Counted from the first letter of the stretch, positions 18,056-27,412 are shown. The stretch: DNA of 48,149 bases from Desulfonatronum sp. (GCA_011049455.1 DSBL01000047.1:1-48149); one strand, 5' to 3'. Program-made: numbers and translations. Notes: generated by a model from the letters alone, not told the origin.

Positions 18056-19390
18056 TCATGTCTGGGTTTCAAAGTGGTTGCGCACAAGGATCAAGGGGGC
18101 GTCCGCCTGGAAAAAATGCAGCACCTCGCGGCCCACATCCCGGACACGCTGGGGAATGCTCCCGGCGCTGTCGAAAAAAAAGGCGTTGTGTGCCGTATGA
18201 CACCCCTGGCGATGAGCCTTGTCAAAAACCTTGGTTGCGTTGAACTTGGCCCGCAGGCTGAATCCTGGTCGGGGCAGGCAGACCAGGTCCGGCACAAGCG
18301 GAGAGTCTGCCCCGGGATACAGCTTTCGGCCGTGGAACACCGCCTGCATGACGGGCGTTTCTTGCCAGGTCAAAGACAAAAGGGCTTGACGCAGCGTTTC
18401 TCGAAGTGCTTCCGCTCTGGATTCAGACAGGCGACCCCGGACAAATCTGGGAGTATGCAGATAAATTCGGCCGGGGTCCAGGGCAAAGGCCAATGTTTGC
18501 CTGGTGATATGTCGGCAATCCCATTCATTGTCCGGTGCACGTCCCAGGGCGAGCAGCCCCTGCTGTTTGAGCCAGGCATTCAGATCCGTCTCCGCGATCA
18601 GGCCGGCAAAGCCGTGGTCCGCGAGGACCATCAGCCGCTTGGGCTCGGGCAGGTCGGCGAAACGTTCCAGCACCTCGCCGATGAGGGCGTCCCATTTGGT
18701 CAAAAAGTCAAGGCAGGGCTCACGCCATGGGTGGTGCTCGTCTTCCAGGGCCGGGAACAGGAAATGGCCGAGCCGGTCCGTTTCGGTAAGCACAAGTACG
18801 AACAAATCCCAGGCCTGGTCCGGCCAGAGCAGGTCCAGGGCGGCCCGGCGGCCGCGCAAAGTGCTTTCCAGACTTTCCAGGAGGTATCGGGGATCATGTC
18901 CGCCTCGATCGGTGTCCGCTTCCAAAAGGTAACCCCGGTCGCGCAGTTGATGGGCCAGAAAAGGAGGGTACACGGCCCGGGAGAGTTCCGGGGCCGTGAA
19001 ACCGGCTACGAGCATGCCCTTGAGGGGTTTTGCCGGATACATGTTGGGCAGGTTCACGATCCGGCTGGACAGACCGCGTTCCCCCAGGCGATCAAAGATG
19101 GTCCGGACGCGGATCTGGGTGGCGTCGGCGAAACGCAAAGCGTAGGAGTGCGGGTCCAGGCTCGTGAAACCGAAGATTCCATGTTCCTCTGGTCCGGCCG
19201 CGGTGAAAAACGAGGTCCAGTTCACCGGAGACAGTTCGGGCAACTCCGCCTGAATGGGACAGGCCCGGGGCGACAGGGCCAGTCTCGCCAGATTGGGCAA
19301 CCGGCCTTCCCGGCATAGTCGAACTGCCGTGGAAAAGGGAAGGCCGTCCAAACCGAGGACCACCAGGCGGGAGCGAAAAGCGGTGTTCAT
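18056..19390 (-). CDS. Alkaline-phosphatase-superfamily phosphodiesterase/pyrophosphatase
   Basis: 444 residues of the type I phosphodiesterase/nucleotide pyrophosphatase family. Metal-site residues can be seen: LVVLGLDGLP (first Asp), the nucleophile region SPVNWTSFF, ETDRLGHF (Asp/His), LADHGF (Asp-His) and GCHTAHNAFF (His). There is no signal peptide, so it is probably cytoplasmic. The start at 19390 is chosen because its ATG overlaps the stop of the upstream pseudouridine synthase gene (ATGA). The longer frame to 19489 is within that gene. The substrate is unknown. Confidence 0.85.
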   Translation of the reverse strand: MNTAFRSRLVVLGLDGLPFSTAVRLCREGRLPNLARLALSPRACPIQAELPELSPVNWTSFFTAAGPEEHGIFGFTSLDPHSYALRFADATQIRVRTIFDRLGERGLSSRIVNLPNMYPAKPLKGMLVAGFTAPELSRAVYPPFLAHQLRDRGYLLEADTDRGGHDPRYLLESLESTLRGRRAALDLLWPDQAWDLFVLVLTETDRLGHFLFPALEDEHHPWREPCLDFLTKWDALIGEVLERFADLPEPKRLMVLADHGFAGLIAETDLNAWLKQQGLLALGRAPDNEWDCRHITRQTLAFALDPGRIYLHTPRFVRGRLSESRAEALRETLRQALLSLTWQETPVMQAVFHGRKLYPGADSPLVPDLVCLPRPGFSLRAKFNATKVFDKAHRQGCHTAHNAFFFDSAGSIPQRVRDVGREVLHFFQADAPLILVRNHFETQT

Positions 19391-20325
19391 GAAGGGTGGG
19401 GTGGGTTGTGTTCCAGGAAAAGATCCCGCGTTGTTTTTTGCAATGTTTCCACAGCGATCAGCTTCGCCACAGGCAAAGGCGATGTCCACGGCGGCAGGGC
19501 GGTCTGTTCAAATCCGGGCCAGGCCAGATACCAGGCATGGAGCAGCATCCCGGTGGAAACGGGCGGACCTCCGTACTTTTGATCGCCCAGCAGGGGATGG
19601 CCTTGGCCGGCAAGTTGGACGCGAATCTGATGGGTGCGTCCGGTGAGCGGAGCAACAAGCAGCAGGCTGCCGTTTTCCCGCCGAAGGATGGTTTGGACCA
19701 CGGAGACGGTCTGTCGACCTTGCCCAAGGACCATTTTTTCCAGGCGGCCGTCATGTTTTTTGGATGACAGATCAGCGATCCGGGTCGGTTCATCCCAGCC
19801 GGTCAAACCTTGCACCCAGGCCAGATAGGCCTTGCAAACCAGCCCCGAGCGCCAGTGTTCGTGCAGTTCGCGCAGGCGCGCATAGCTTTTGGCCACGGCC
19901 AGCAGACCGGAAGTGTTCCGGTCCAGGCGGTGGACCGGGGTCGGCGTCCATCTGGATGCTTCAAAACGGATCTTGAGCCTCGAGGCCACCGAGTCCGAGT
20001 GGCTGCTGCCCGGATGCACGGGCAATCCGGAAGGTTTGACCACAATCAACAGGTCCTCGGTTTCGTGGAGGATGGTCAGGTCCCCGATGGGCGGCGCAAG
20101 GACATGAGTTTGGTTCAATACGTATGGGGGGATGCGGATTTCCTGGTTGGAGTGCAGCCGTGTGTTTGGCTTGGCCCTGGCGCCGTCCACCCGGACTTGG
20201 CCGGTGCGAATCCACCGCTGCAGCGCCGCGGAGGGAATGCCGCGGTCAAAACGGCGGGCCAGAAACTGGAGCAGCTTCTGGCCCGCTTCCGTGGGTTCAA
20301 CCCGCCAATAACTCACCCCGGGCAT
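19387..20325 (-). CDS. RluA-family RNA pseudouridine synthase
   Basis: 312 residues. An N-terminal S4-like RNA-binding domain (about residues 20-80) precedes the catalytic domain. Its signature PVHRLDRNTSGLLAVAKS contains the catalytic Asp (about residue 130), with GRTHQIRVQL further on. The enzyme isomerises uridine to pseudouridine in rRNA or tRNA. Start MPGVSYWRV at 20325 has GGAAA upstream; the frame extends 13 codons further. The stop overlaps the start of the phosphodiesterase gene by four bases. RluC or RluD specificity cannot be decided. Confidence 0.9.
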   Translation of the reverse strand: MPGVSYWRVEPTEAGQKLLQFLARRFDRGIPSAALQRWIRTGQVRVDGARAKPNTRLHSNQEIRIPPYVLNQTHVLAPPIGDLTILHETEDLLIVVKPSGLPVHPGSSHSDSVASRLKIRFEASRWTPTPVHRLDRNTSGLLAVAKSYARLRELHEHWRSGLVCKAYLAWVQGLTGWDEPTRIADLSSKKHDGRLEKMVLGQGRQTVSVVQTILRRENGSLLLVAPLTGRTHQIRVQLAGQGHPLLGDQKYGGPPVSTGMLLHAWYLAWPGFEQTALPPWTSPLPVAKLIAVETLQKTTRDLFLEHNPPHPS

Positions 20326-20350
20326 GATGTTTTTCCGGGCTGATCGAAAA

Positions 20351-22015
20351 CTATTCCAATCCAATATCCACGGTGGCCCCGTCTTCCTGGAGGGTTTCCA
20401 GTTCCAGGGCGTAGCTCAGAAGAACGGTTCGCCGCTGGGTGAAGCCGGTCACGCCGGGATGGGTGTTCACCAGCACAAAGAGCTGAGTGCGGCCGTCATT
20501 CATCAGATCGACCAGTCCGTAGTCAACCACCGTGCCCCGGATTCTTCTGGTCTTCCAGTTGATGTTCAGGTTGATGCCGTCCCAGAACAGGGCGTGGATT
20601 TCGCCTTGGGGGAAGTACCGGTACCGGGCGAAGAACTGGGCCGACACGGAGATGTTTCTGTTGACCAGCAGGTCCCAGCGTTGGCCATCCGGGGAAAGAT
20701 TGACCGGCACGAGGCGGGACGGAATATAGTAAAAATCCTGGTAATCCCCGTCGAGGTCCTGCTCGATTCCAGGCAGTGATACATCCACGGTGAGCCCCAG
20801 GGCCGAGCCGGCGTAGGAGTCCTCGGTGACGGACTGAAAGGTGTTTTGCGAGGAAAAAACCCGGAGCTTGTCGCTGTGGTCCGCGACCACCACCTTGAAG
20901 TCGTCGCCTTGGGGCAGAAACGTGAAGTTGAAGACATTGGCTCCCTTGGGGAGGTTGATGGTCGGACCAGGTTCCAACGCGCCGCCCATGCGCAACATTT
21001 CATGCACACTGGTGTCAAAAAGTCTCTGGCGGCCTTTTTTTTGTCCAATGAGCGTGGGGGAATATTCGGGAGGAATGCGCGCAACATTGAGATACATGGG
21101 GATGCGTTCCTCGACCAGGACGAATTTGCCGTCAATAAAGTTCAAGATGAAGGATCGAGGCATCTCTTCCAGAATCGCAGAGACGATGATTTCCTGAAAG
21201 CCGTCGCGGTCGAGGTCCAGAAGACTGATGTTCAGGCATTGAAAACGGATCGGCGCCGCGTATTCCGCCAGGGGCATGAGCCGGTTTTCCACCACGTGGT
21301 AGGCCATGACCTTGTTGTCCGTGAGGATGAAAATTTCATTCTTGCCGTTGTTGTCCGCGTCACCTACAACCATGCCCAGGGAGGAAAAGGGCAGGGCCTG
21401 GCTGCGCCAGCGCCCAGGGGAGTCAGCCGCGCCGGCATAGAGGAATTCGGGGTTCAGATGGTACTGGGTTCGCTCCGGGCCGTATTCGTTGTAGATCAGG
21501 TCCGGGTGGGTCGGGCCGGCGGGCTTGGCCGCCTGGGGTGCCGGTGCGGCGGTCTCGGGTCTTCCGAAAATTTGGGCATTGACTTGCTTGGCGATATTCT
21601 CCAAAGCCGGGATCAAGTCGTTCAGAGCTACTTGAGCAGCCTGAGGATTATCCTGACCTTCGCGATCCACGAGATGCATGTCCAGGCTGGCCTGTTCGCC
21701 CAGGATGGTCACGCTGCCGTAGATCAGGTAGTCCACGTCCATCTCGGTCACCGCGGCCCGGGCCTGTTCCATGGATTCGGGCAGGGCCATGCCGGCTTGG
21801 GTGTTGCTTGCCTTGTCCAGGTCCTCGAACTTCCCGGTCCATTTCAGGCGAGAGGTAAGCATGGATTGAATGCCCTGGCCGAGATATGCGAATTGATCCG
21901 GACCATGGACTTCAAAGGGCAAAACGGCAAAGCGCCTTGGGGATTCAGCCCTGGCCGGGGTAAAACAGGACAGGATCAGAAGGGTGAAAAACATGAGTTT
22001 CAGAGCGTAACGCAT
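20351..22015 (-). CDS. Exported protein with TolB/FlgO-like N-terminus and FG-GAP-like repeats
   Basis: 554 residues with a signal peptide (MRYALKLMFFTLLILSCFTP, then ARA), so periplasmic or outer-membrane associated. Residues about 28-150 (RRFAVLPFEVHGPDQ, DYLIYGSV) resemble domains found in FlgO/CsgG/TolB-like envelope proteins. A Pro/Ala linker follows at about 160. From about 200 there are repeats with calcium-binding-like loops (VGDADNNGKNEIFI, LDLDRDGFQEIIV, VDLMNDGRTQLFV), typical of FG-GAP/VCBS beta-propellers. The second ATG (22015) fits the AAGGAG spacing better than that at 22021. The function is unknown. Confidence 0.8.
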   Translation of the reverse strand: MRYALKLMFFTLLILSCFTPARAESPRRFAVLPFEVHGPDQFAYLGQGIQSMLTSRLKWTGKFEDLDKASNTQAGMALPESMEQARAAVTEMDVDYLIYGSVTILGEQASLDMHLVDREGQDNPQAAQVALNDLIPALENIAKQVNAQIFGRPETAAPAPQAAKPAGPTHPDLIYNEYGPERTQYHLNPEFLYAGAADSPGRWRSQALPFSSLGMVVGDADNNGKNEIFILTDNKVMAYHVVENRLMPLAEYAAPIRFQCLNISLLDLDRDGFQEIIVSAILEEMPRSFILNFIDGKFVLVEERIPMYLNVARIPPEYSPTLIGQKKGRQRLFDTSVHEMLRMGGALEPGPTINLPKGANVFNFTFLPQGDDFKVVVADHSDKLRVFSSQNTFQSVTEDSYAGSALGLTVDVSLPGIEQDLDGDYQDFYYIPSRLVPVNLSPDGQRWDLLVNRNISVSAQFFARYRYFPQGEIHALFWDGINLNINWKTRRIRGTVVDYGLVDLMNDGRTQLFVLVNTHPGVTGFTQRRTVLLSYALELETLQEDGATVDIGLE

Positions 22016-22070
22016 GGGCATCTCCTTGAAAAACAGGCATAAAACGACAAGACAAGGCGGGGTTCGAATG

Positions 22071-22592
22071 TCATGCTGCGTGGTGTTCTCCTATGCTGAC
22101 GGACAGCTGATCAGGAGCAACAAGCCTGACCTTGGCCATAACCTTTTGATTCACGGCTTTTGCCAGGATGGACAGGTCCAATTCCAATGCACGGGATTCA
22201 GGCAGGGCCGTTGCCGGACCGCGAATGCGCAGGCATTCGTGTTGATCATCGCTGAACAGGTCCGCGCCCAGCCAGAATTGCACTCCGGGCATGTGCCGGG
22301 GAAAGACGATAAATGACAAGTACAGCAGCCACAACCCGTAAATCTTGTCCTCCAGGGACATGGAAGGCGCATCCAAGAGCATGGAGAATTTTTTGTTCAA
22401 ATCATCATAAAGTGAACCCAGCCGGGTTTCCAAAAGATCGAGAATGGGGCTTCGGCGCCCGGAGGGGCACAGATGCATGGTTTGATACAGGGCCGCGAAC
22501 AAAGCAGCTTGCGGTGAACCGGTCGATTTGTCCGGGAACGGCTGCAAAGGTGCTGGCGCACAAGGGTTTGTCATGATGTGCTGGTCACGCAT
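22071..22592 (-). CDS. Hypothetical protein
   Basis: 173 residues, not recognised. It is mostly helical with a hydrophobic stretch (IYGLWLLYLSFIVFP, about residues 86-100) too short and isolated to call a membrane protein with confidence. The second half contains LRIRGPATALPESRALELDLS. ATG at 22592 or 22574 could be the start; neither has a clear ribosome site. It is divergent from the RNA methyltransferase gene with about 100 AT-richer bases between, so that gap should hold two promoters. Codon use suggests it is real. Confidence 0.6.
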   Translation of the reverse strand: MRDQHIMTNPCAPAPLQPFPDKSTGSPQAALFAALYQTMHLCPSGRRSPILDLLETRLGSLYDDLNKKFSMLLDAPSMSLEDKIYGLWLLYLSFIVFPRHMPGVQFWLGADLFSDDQHECLRIRGPATALPESRALELDLSILAKAVNQKVMAKVRLVAPDQLSVSIGEHHAA

Positions 22593-22691
22593 TAAACAAG
22601 AGCATATATTTTAGTCGCTTTCAAGAGCCAAGGCAAATTCTTTTAAGCGCCAGGCGCGCCAACAATCTTCAAGCCCTGCTCCCTTTCAATC

Positions 22692-23960
22692 ATGCCTCGA
22701 TACTTTCGCCTAGTCTGTCCCGTTGAACACATGGAACTGGTGGAAGACCTGCTTCGGGCCCAGGAGTACTCCTTCACCCCGGTGCCGTTTTCGCCTTGGG
22801 CGCGCAGGTTGGTGGACGAGCCCAAGCCCCTTGGCGCCTCCATTGCCGCGGCGTTCGGACTGATCTACATCCAGGATCGATCCTCCATGCTAGCGCCGCT
22901 GTTCTTGCAGCCTCCCGACGGAGGGCTGGTCGTGGACATGTGCGCCAGTCCAGGGAGCAAGTCCGGATTGCTGGCCCAGCTTGTGGGGCAAGCCGGTCTG
23001 GTGCTGGCCAATGAGCCCAATGAGCGTCGTTTGGGCACGCTTCGCCACAACCTCTCCGCCATGAACCTGGCCCAGGTCGCCACCTGCTGCTATCCGGGGC
23101 AACGCTTGTCCCTGCGCGAGGGAAGCATGCCGTACATCCTGCTGGACCCACCGTGCAGCGGGTGGGGGACTGCGGAGCGCAATCCACGGATTCGAGAAAT
23201 TTGGCCGGAGCACAAGCTCAAACCGCTTGTGGACCTGCAACGCGAGCTGCTGCGTCAAGCCTCGCGGATGCTCGCCCCGGGAGGGCGGCTGCTGTACTCG
23301 ACTTGTACCACCAATGCGATGGAAAACCAGGAGCAGGTTCAATGGGCTCTGGACAGCCTTGATCTTTCGGCTTCAACAATGCCGGTGTTGCCGGGCGTTT
23401 CTTCCGCTGTTTCACGATCCGGGCATCGATCATGGATGCAGGTGGATGCGGAGGTTTCAGAGGGACAAGGCTTTTTCTTCGCCCTTCTGGAAAAACCGGG
23501 CCAAGCCGACCTGGAGGATGCCGGGCACCATGTGCGATTCGACATGCTCGGCGAACCCGTTGACGTCCGTGCTTTTTACGGCCATGAGTCGGTTTCCTGG
23601 GAAAAATTGCCTCCCGGGCGGATAGTCAAGTTCAACAAGAGAGTTGTTTTCCTTCATGAAAAAACGGGCTTTTTTCCCAAGACGTTGTTTTGGCAAGGTT
23701 TTGAACTCGGTCGTGTGCACGGCCGTGCCCTTCACCTGAACACCAGATTGCGGCTGTTGCTTCCCAAGTTTCATTCACAAGCCGGGCTGCGCATCGACGA
23801 TATACGGGACTTGCAAGCCCTGCTCCAGGGGCGCAGCCTGCCGTTGCCAGCCCATTTGGCCCAAGGCGTTCATGCCGGGCCAATGGGTCTTTACTGGCGG
23901 GAATTACCCCTGGGCTGGCTGACCGTGAAGGGGGCACGGTGCTTGTGGTCGCCGAGGTGA
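22692..23960 (+). CDS. RsmB/RsmF-family RNA m5C methyltransferase
   Basis: 422 residues. SAM-dependent cytosine-5 RNA methyltransferase of the NOL1/Nop2/Sun group. Motif I is VVDMCASPGSKSGLLAQL (about residues 80-97). Motif IV is LLDPPCSGWGT with the Cys that releases the product, and motif VI is YSTCTT with the nucleophilic Cys. The C-terminal region (about 275-422) has the RsmF-like extension with an RNA-binding fold. Whether it acts on 16S rRNA (YebU/RsmF) or another RNA is not decided. Convergent with the CLC gene, seven bases apart. Confidence 0.9.
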   Translation: MPRYFRLVCPVEHMELVEDLLRAQEYSFTPVPFSPWARRLVDEPKPLGASIAAAFGLIYIQDRSSMLAPLFLQPPDGGLVVDMCASPGSKSGLLAQLVGQAGLVLANEPNERRLGTLRHNLSAMNLAQVATCCYPGQRLSLREGSMPYILLDPPCSGWGTAERNPRIREIWPEHKLKPLVDLQRELLRQASRMLAPGGRLLYSTCTTNAMENQEQVQWALDSLDLSASTMPVLPGVSSAVSRSGHRSWMQVDAEVSEGQGFFFALLEKPGQADLEDAGHHVRFDMLGEPVDVRAFYGHESVSWEKLPPGRIVKFNKRVVFLHEKTGFFPKTLFWQGFELGRVHGRALHLNTRLRLLLPKFHSQAGLRIDDIRDLQALLQGRSLPLPAHLAQGVHAGPMGLYWRELPLGWLTVKGARCLWSPR

Positions 23961-23967
23961 GATTCGG

Positions 23968-25746
23968 TCACTTTTCATGATGTTTTCTTTTTTGCAGTCT
24001 GTTGTTGTAACATTCAATAACCGCTTTGCGGTTGAGCATGCCCAGCAGAATTTGCGGGTCGTCTTCTTTGACCACCGGTATGCTGTCGATATTCTTGGCG
24101 GTGAATTTGCGCATGACGCTGCTGAGGTCTTCGTTCAGGGTCACGCTGAGCACCTGTTTTTGGGCCAGTTCGTCCATGACGATCAGGCTGTTCAATCCTT
24201 CCTCAAACAAAAATTCCCGGACATCGGTGCTGGAAAAGATGCCCTGCATCCTTCCCTGGGGGTCAACCACCGGGAAATAATGTTGCTTGGTATACTGAAA
24301 GATTTTCTTGAAATCACTAAGCCGCATGTCTTGAGGAACAAGGGAAGGAATTTCGATTTTCTTCTCCAGATCTTTGACCTTGATGGATTCCAGGATGTCC
24401 ACGAAAAAGTCGCCCATATGGGCAGGGGATTGGGTGCGGTTTTTGACCTGCTTGGAAAAAATGGTCCAGCCCTGTGAAGCCAGGTAGCAAAGGGAGCATA
24501 CCAGCATGCTGGGCAGCAGCAGGTGGTAGGAGCTGGTCATTTCGCTGATGAAGATGACGGTTGAAACGGGAGTGTTGGACACTCCGGCGAAAAAACCCGC
24601 CATGCCTACGATGACGAAGGAGGCGGGCTGCGCAATCAGTGCGGGGAAAAGACCGTGAAAAATTTTCCCCACCATTCCGCCGATTGCTCCGCCGATGACC
24701 ACTGACGGGCCGAAAACGCCTCCGCTTCCTCCGGACCCGATACTGAATGAGGTGGTTAAAATTTTCCCTGCGGCCAAGGCCAAGAGCGCCATGACGGTCA
24801 GTTCGTTGTTCAGGGCCTGCTGCACATATCCGTAACCGAAAGACAGGGTCTGGGGCAGGAAAAACCCGATGATTCCCGTCAACAGGCCGCCCAGGGCCGG
24901 CTTGAAATGGTTCTTGATTTTCAGTTTTCGAAAAATGCGGGTTATGGAATAAAAACATTTAACGTACATCCAGCCGAAAGCAGCCAAGACAAGGGCCAGA
25001 ACGATATAGGGACCGAGTTCCAGAGGGTTTTGGAAAGTCATCGGAGGGGCCTGGAAGAGGGCTCCCCAGCCGAAAACCATGCAAAAGGTGCAGTAGGCGA
25101 TGACAGAAGACAATCCGGCTGGAATGATCACCTCGGTTTCCATTTCCGGGTCCCTGTAGAGCACTTCCGCTGCGAACAAGGCCCCGGCCAGGGGCGCCCT
25201 GAAGATGCTGCCCACGCCCGCGCCCACGCCCGCCGCGAGCATGATCCTCCGTTCCCTGCTGCTCAGTTTCAATTTGGTGGCGATAAAAGAGCCGAAGCCC
25301 GCTCCGATCTGGGCAATGGGCCCTTCCCTGCCCCCGGAACCTCCCGAAGTCAGGGTAATGGCCGAGGCCAGTGTCTTGATGATCGGCACCCTGCCCCGAA
25401 TGAAACCACCCTTGTTGTGGTAGGAGTCTATGGCCGCATCCGTGCCGTGTCCTTCGGCTTCCGGGCTGAAGGTGTACACCAGCCATCCGCTGATCAACCC
25501 CCCCACGGCGGGGATGATCAGCAGGATGTAGCGATTGAATTCGCGGCCGGAGGAAGCGAACATGCGCTCCTCCCCGGCCGGGGTCGGGGGGTGGTGGCCG
25601 GCCAGAATATCCATGAAAAAATGGATCCCGATTTCACACAGAAAGTGAAAAACAATGGATCCCAGTCCGGCGACCAAGCCGATGGAGATGAACAGCACGC
25701 CCCACCGGCTCATGGAAGAGAGCTTGGCTTGGATTTCAAATTTCAT
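23968..25746 (-). CDS. CLC chloride channel/antiporter with C-terminal CBS pair
   Basis: 592 residues. The membrane part (about 1-435) carries the CLC anion-path motifs: GSGGREGPIAQIGAG with the gating Glu (about residue 137), GSGGSGGVFGPSVVIGGAIGG (about 338-358), and an upstream helical repeat. After a linker, two CBS domains follow (about 465-520 and 530-585), for example QGIFSSTDVREF and IDSIPVVKED. CBS pairs bind adenine nucleotides and regulate CLC proteins. Whether it is a channel or a Cl-/H+ antiporter cannot be told reliably here. Confidence 0.93.
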   Translation of the reverse strand: MKFEIQAKLSSMSRWGVLFISIGLVAGLGSIVFHFLCEIGIHFFMDILAGHHPPTPAGEERMFASSGREFNRYILLIIPAVGGLISGWLVYTFSPEAEGHGTDAAIDSYHNKGGFIRGRVPIIKTLASAITLTSGGSGGREGPIAQIGAGFGSFIATKLKLSSRERRIMLAAGVGAGVGSIFRAPLAGALFAAEVLYRDPEMETEVIIPAGLSSVIAYCTFCMVFGWGALFQAPPMTFQNPLELGPYIVLALVLAAFGWMYVKCFYSITRIFRKLKIKNHFKPALGGLLTGIIGFFLPQTLSFGYGYVQQALNNELTVMALLALAAGKILTTSFSIGSGGSGGVFGPSVVIGGAIGGMVGKIFHGLFPALIAQPASFVIVGMAGFFAGVSNTPVSTVIFISEMTSSYHLLLPSMLVCSLCYLASQGWTIFSKQVKNRTQSPAHMGDFFVDILESIKVKDLEKKIEIPSLVPQDMRLSDFKKIFQYTKQHYFPVVDPQGRMQGIFSSTDVREFLFEEGLNSLIVMDELAQKQVLSVTLNEDLSSVMRKFTAKNIDSIPVVKEDDPQILLGMLNRKAVIECYNNRLQKRKHHEK

Positions 25747-25799
25747 GCGCGCATCTCGGGGGGATTTGAAATCGAAGCGTCAAAAACATGGAAGAACGA

Positions 25800-26762
25800 T
25801 TATCCTCGGGATTCGACCTCGACAAGATGGGCCTCCGGCGAGGCGAGGATGCGCCGGGCCAGCAGGATGTCTTCCCGAATGCGGGAGGTCAGGGCCTGCA
25901 CATCAGGAAATTTTTGCTCGCTGCGCAGACGCTGGACAAAATGGATGCGCACCTCCTGGCTGTAAATGTCCCCGGCGAAATCAAGAATATGCACTTCCAC
26001 GGAGAGAACATGGTTGCCGAATGTGGGATTGAAGCCGATATTGGCCACGGCCGGCAGGATCTGCCCCGCATGTTCCGCCCAGACCGCATAGACGCCGGTC
26101 TGGGGAAACAATTCATCCTTGAGGCGCAGGTTGGCCGTGGGAAACCCCAGAAGCCGGCCTCCCCGGTTGCGACCGGCGACCACCTTGCCTTCCACGCGGT
26201 AAAAGCGCCCCAAAAGAGGGCGCACCTCCCAGACAAGACCGGCCTGGACCATGTCCCGGATGCGGGACGAGCTGACAACGGCGTCGTTGATCAGCACGGG
26301 GCCGACCTGCTCGACTTGGAATGCGAATCGTCTTCCCAGCTCACTGAGCAGGGCAAAGTCGCCCTTGCGGTTGCGGCCGAAGGCGTAGTCGTAGCCGATG
26401 ACCATCTCCCGCATCCCCAAGCCGTTGAGCAAATATGTCTTGACGAACTCCTCGGGCTCAAGAGCGGCCAAGTTCTTGGTAAATTCCAAACAGAGCGTGA
26501 AATCAATGCCCAAGGAGGAGATCAGTTCGAGCTTTTGGGGAGTGAGCGCGATGAACGGCGGGGTGTGGGTGCCCACCAGGACCCGCAGCGGATGAGGATC
26601 AAAGGTCACGACGACGCTGGCCAAGCCCACGGACAAAGCCTTTTGTCTGGTCCTCCAGAGCAGCTTTTGATGCCCCATGTGCACCCCGTCGAAATTGCCG
26701 ATGGTCACGCAGGAGGACTTGACCGCTTCGCGGGCTTCATGGAGGTTGTGCAATACATGCAT
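25800..26762 (-). CDS. ribF: Bifunctional riboflavin kinase / FMN adenylyltransferase
   Basis: 320 residues. The N-terminal FAD synthetase domain has the nucleotidyltransferase motif CVTIGNFDGVHMGHQ (about residues 19-33) and the later GYDYAFGRNRKGD. The C-terminal riboflavin kinase domain (about 185-310) shows GKVVAGRNRGGRLLGFPTAN. It makes FMN and FAD from riboflavin. The start at 26762 (MHVLHNL) is preferred over 26810 because of AGGA just upstream and homologous length. About 560 bases without a protein gene lie upstream before tRNA-Leu. Confidence 0.94.
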   Translation of the reverse strand: MHVLHNLHEAREAVKSSCVTIGNFDGVHMGHQKLLWRTRQKALSVGLASVVVTFDPHPLRVLVGTHTPPFIALTPQKLELISSLGIDFTLCLEFTKNLAALEPEEFVKTYLLNGLGMREMVIGYDYAFGRNRKGDFALLSELGRRFAFQVEQVGPVLINDAVVSSSRIRDMVQAGLVWEVRPLLGRFYRVEGKVVAGRNRGGRLLGFPTANLRLKDELFPQTGVYAVWAEHAGQILPAVANIGFNPTFGNHVLSVEVHILDFAGDIYSQEVRIHFVQRLRSEQKFPDVQALTSRIREDILLARRILASPEAHLVEVESRG

Positions 26763-26904
26763 TCCTGGTGAGTCTCCTCTCAAGGCTGGTGGCTTTTCCC
26801 CTCCCAGCACCCATGGATATCTTCGCGCCGAGAACGGTCAATGATCGCGTCGGCGTTGCTCGCCGTGGCCGGGAAGGCGGCCCGGGATTCTTTTCATTGC
26901 GGGA

Positions 26905-26941
26905 CGAAACGTTGATTCCAGGGAGCATTTTCAACGTTTCG
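26905..26941. repeat. Inverted repeat, 11-bp perfect arms
   Basis: CGAAACGTTGA at 26905-26915 pairs with TCAACGTTTCG at 26931-26941 across a 15-base loop. No T tract follows on either strand, so it does not look like an intrinsic terminator. It could be an operator or an RNA hairpin in the ribF leader region, about 140 bases before its start. Confidence 0.6.
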
Positions 26942-27080
26942 TGCAAGAGCAGGCACACGTGAATTTGGGATATCTAGCCCAAACGCATCCGACCTTCAAC
27001 CGAACAGTGCGTTCCGGGCGGGATTCCGTTTAAGTCGTTTGCAAGAGTCTCAATGTCACCAGGAAAGAGGGCTGCCAGGA

Positions 27081-27141
27081 CACGCTCTTCCCGCGTTGCA
27101 GACTCCCTCCTGCCCTGGGCAGGGCAAGCTCGGTCAAGCAG
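27081..27141. repeat. Diverged intergenic repeat, copy A
   Basis: Shares CACGCT, then GTTGCAGACTCCCTC (27095-27109) and CTCGGTCA-GCAG with a second copy at 31997-32134. Its core is a 7-bp perfect palindrome, CCTGCCC/GGGCAGG (27109-27115 and 27117-27123). Both copies lie upstream of a tRNA gene. Confidence 0.55.
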
Positions 27142-27325
27142 ACCCGCGCTCGTCATGCATCTCCAGGCCAGCCTTCGAGATTGTCATTCATTTCCCAAGG
27201 CAAGGGAAAATACTTGGTCGGGATTCTGGTCGTCCCGAGAGCGTGATTTGTCTCGACGGTTGAAAAAAAAAGTGTATCCCCCCCTTGCCAATCCTTACGG
27301 TTCAGGGTAGAAATTCTCTCTTCGT

Positions 27326-27412
27326 GCCGAAGTGGTGGAATTGGTAGACACGCTAGGTTCAGGGTCTAGTGGGGGTTCCCCCGTGGGAGTTCGACTCTCC
27401 CCTTCGGCACCA
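27326..27412 (+). tRNA. tRNA-Leu(CAG)
   Basis: An 87-base gene with encoded CCA. The acceptor stem is GCCGAAG (27326-27332) pairing CTTCGGC (27402-27408), followed by A and CCA. The D-arm contains GGTAGAC. The anticodon loop TTCAGGG gives anticodon CAG, closed by CTAGG/TCTAG with one G-U pair. A long variable arm (GGGGGTTCCCCC) identifies a class II tRNA, as expected for leucine. The T-loop is TTCGACT. A terminator follows 11 bases later. Confidence 0.97.

Larger units (their letters stand above)
26763..27325. other. Gene-free stretch between ribF and tRNA-Leu
   Basis: No convincing coding region: open frames here are short, overlap each other and lack ribosome sites. It contains an 11-bp-arm inverted repeat (26905-26915 with 26931-26941) and one copy of a diverged repeat (27081-27141) that recurs before tRNA-Pro. 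Promoters for ribF (-) and tRNA-Leu (+) must lie here, but none stands out. Confidence 0.6.

Noticed and set aside
18023-19318. 431-codon plus-strand frame opposite the phosphodiesterase gene
   Set aside because: No recognisable domain, and the minus-strand frame contains the complete metal-site motifs.
20846-22042. 398-codon plus-strand frame opposite the FG-GAP-like gene
   Set aside because: Shadow frame; the minus strand has a signal peptide and repeats.
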